In this document: positions 63,501 through 64,000 of the stretch, in pieces
Numbering within the stretch: position 1 is the stretch's first letter
Layout: each line of letters begins with the position of its first letter
Source of the DNA: Polytrichum commune
Taxonomy: Eukaryota; Streptophyta; Polytrichopsida; Polytrichales; Polytrichaceae
Assembly (NCBI GenBank): GCA_950295325.1
Contig: OX485808.1
Span: 43,358,527 to 43,422,526 of the forward strand
Direction: 5' to 3'
DNA length: 64,000 nt
Notes under the pieces: model-generated
What the model was told of the DNA's origin: nothing
The model's input: only the letters and a program-made list of their open reading frames with translations
The model's database searches: none
Program-made: the position numbers and the translations under genes

Positions 63501-64000
63501 CATGACTAAAGTTGGTCCACCACAATGGATGGCCATAAAATGCATCATAAGGTATTTGAAGGGCACTTTGGATTTCAAATTATGTCTCGGAGGCAAGGAT
63601 CTTACATTGAACATATTTTGTAATGCCAATTGGGAGGGAGATGCAAATAACTAGAGATCCACCACAAAATATGTGATTCTGTTGGTGTTGGAATTATTTG
63701 GTGGAAATACAAGAAACAACCAACCATTGCATTATTTATAAGGAAGGCATAATACATGTTCACTAGCCATTACACAAAAGGCACAACTTTTGGCAGATGC
63801 GGGATTGTACAAAAAGAATAAATGTCCATCATGTGTGACAATCAAGGATGTATAGTGTTTGTAAAGAAATCGACATGCCATTTTCGCACCAAACACATCG
63901 ATGTACAACATCACTTCATTCGAGAGAAATTGGGGGGAAAAAATATAAAAACATGCTTGAAGTATTGTCCAACAGGAGATATGATGGCGGATGTGCTTGC
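60560..64000 (+). mobile_element. Ty1/Copia LTR retrotransposon, decayed, runs off right edge
   Basis: Domains appear in Copia order on the plus strand, broken by many stops and shifts: gag end with a damaged CCHC knuckle (60634-60870); protease region with SKHMTF after the position of the catalytic DSGA, here DLVA (60939-61172); pre-integrase HRxxRLRHLN (61330-61370); integrase core with EIVHSDVYG, FITFIDDFSR and KAFRSDN (61515-61740); reverse transcriptase from WEATMQEEYHTLM to LYVGDLI (62471-63130); RNase H with MCDNQGC and RTKHIDVQHHFIRE (63550-63960). Integrase before RT defines Copia. No 5' LTR, primer binding site or full gag is visible, so it is 5'-truncated within the window. It is inactive. 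Confidence 0.9.
62471..63500 (+). pseudogene. Copia reverse transcriptase remnant
   Basis: The best preserved part of the element. It runs SKWEATMQEEYHTLMLNGTYEL (start of RT), then IHQMDVK (62850), MDQPMGFVQDKKEHLVSKLKK, RSPRAWYHRID, and the catalytic box reads YVGD instead of YVDD, losing a metal-binding aspartate. It then continues with a frameshift into GVEFEINKEACTITMGQMRYMEEVLKHFN (63215-63310). Several stop codons and shifts separate the pieces. Confidence 0.85.

Overview
The window is nuclear DNA of a land plant. The evidence is two intron-rich genes of plant type (an ABCG half-transporter with 11 coding exons and an HRQ1 helicase with 29), GT-AG introns of roughly 80 to 1,600 bp, Copia and LINE retrotransposon remains, and many short inverted-repeat DNA transposons (MITEs). 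The species cannot be named from the sequence. No rRNA, tRNA, CRISPR array or bacterial-type operon was seen.

Layout. 1-1560 is the decayed 3' half of a LINE on the minus strand. 1.6-19 kb is gene-poor: a complete 1.1 kb Harbinger-like MITE (4780-5884), a broken minus-strand ORF (8663-9194), a second LINE piece (14440-14790) and the first hAT-type MITEs. 19985-20935 is a third LINE fragment. 22.9-25.0 kb holds three copies of one segment lying upstream of the ABCG gene. 26859-31764 is the ABCG coding region; its 3' flank is a 3-copy, ~360 bp tandem repeat. 33-40 kb is non-coding, with MITEs, a 191 bp GC-rich insertion, a 60 bp (TC)n tract and a 44 bp minisatellite. 40481-52702 is the HRQ1 coding region, preceded by a tandem array in which its own start codon is copied five times. 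53-60 kb is repeats, including a 140 bp (TC)n tract and a nest of insertions inside insertions. 60560-64000 is a decayed Copia element that runs off the right edge.

Both genes look intact: every exon joins in frame. By family, the ABCG protein is probably a plasma-membrane lipid exporter of the cuticle/wax clade. The helicase is a RecQ4-like SF2 enzyme with an N-terminal ubiquitin-like domain and a C-terminal cysteine cluster, a family tied to DNA crosslink repair. Nothing in the sequence links the two genes functionally.

The strongest unexplained observations are: (1) five short upstream ORFs before HRQ1, each beginning with a copy of the gene's own first codons; (2) a ~220 bp hAT-type MITE family with seven copies, each flanked by an 8 bp target-site duplication; (3) a 191 bp GC-rich insertion with 15 bp flanking repeats whose empty site is visible elsewhere in the window; (4) a multi-level nested insertion at 57.0-59.4 kb.
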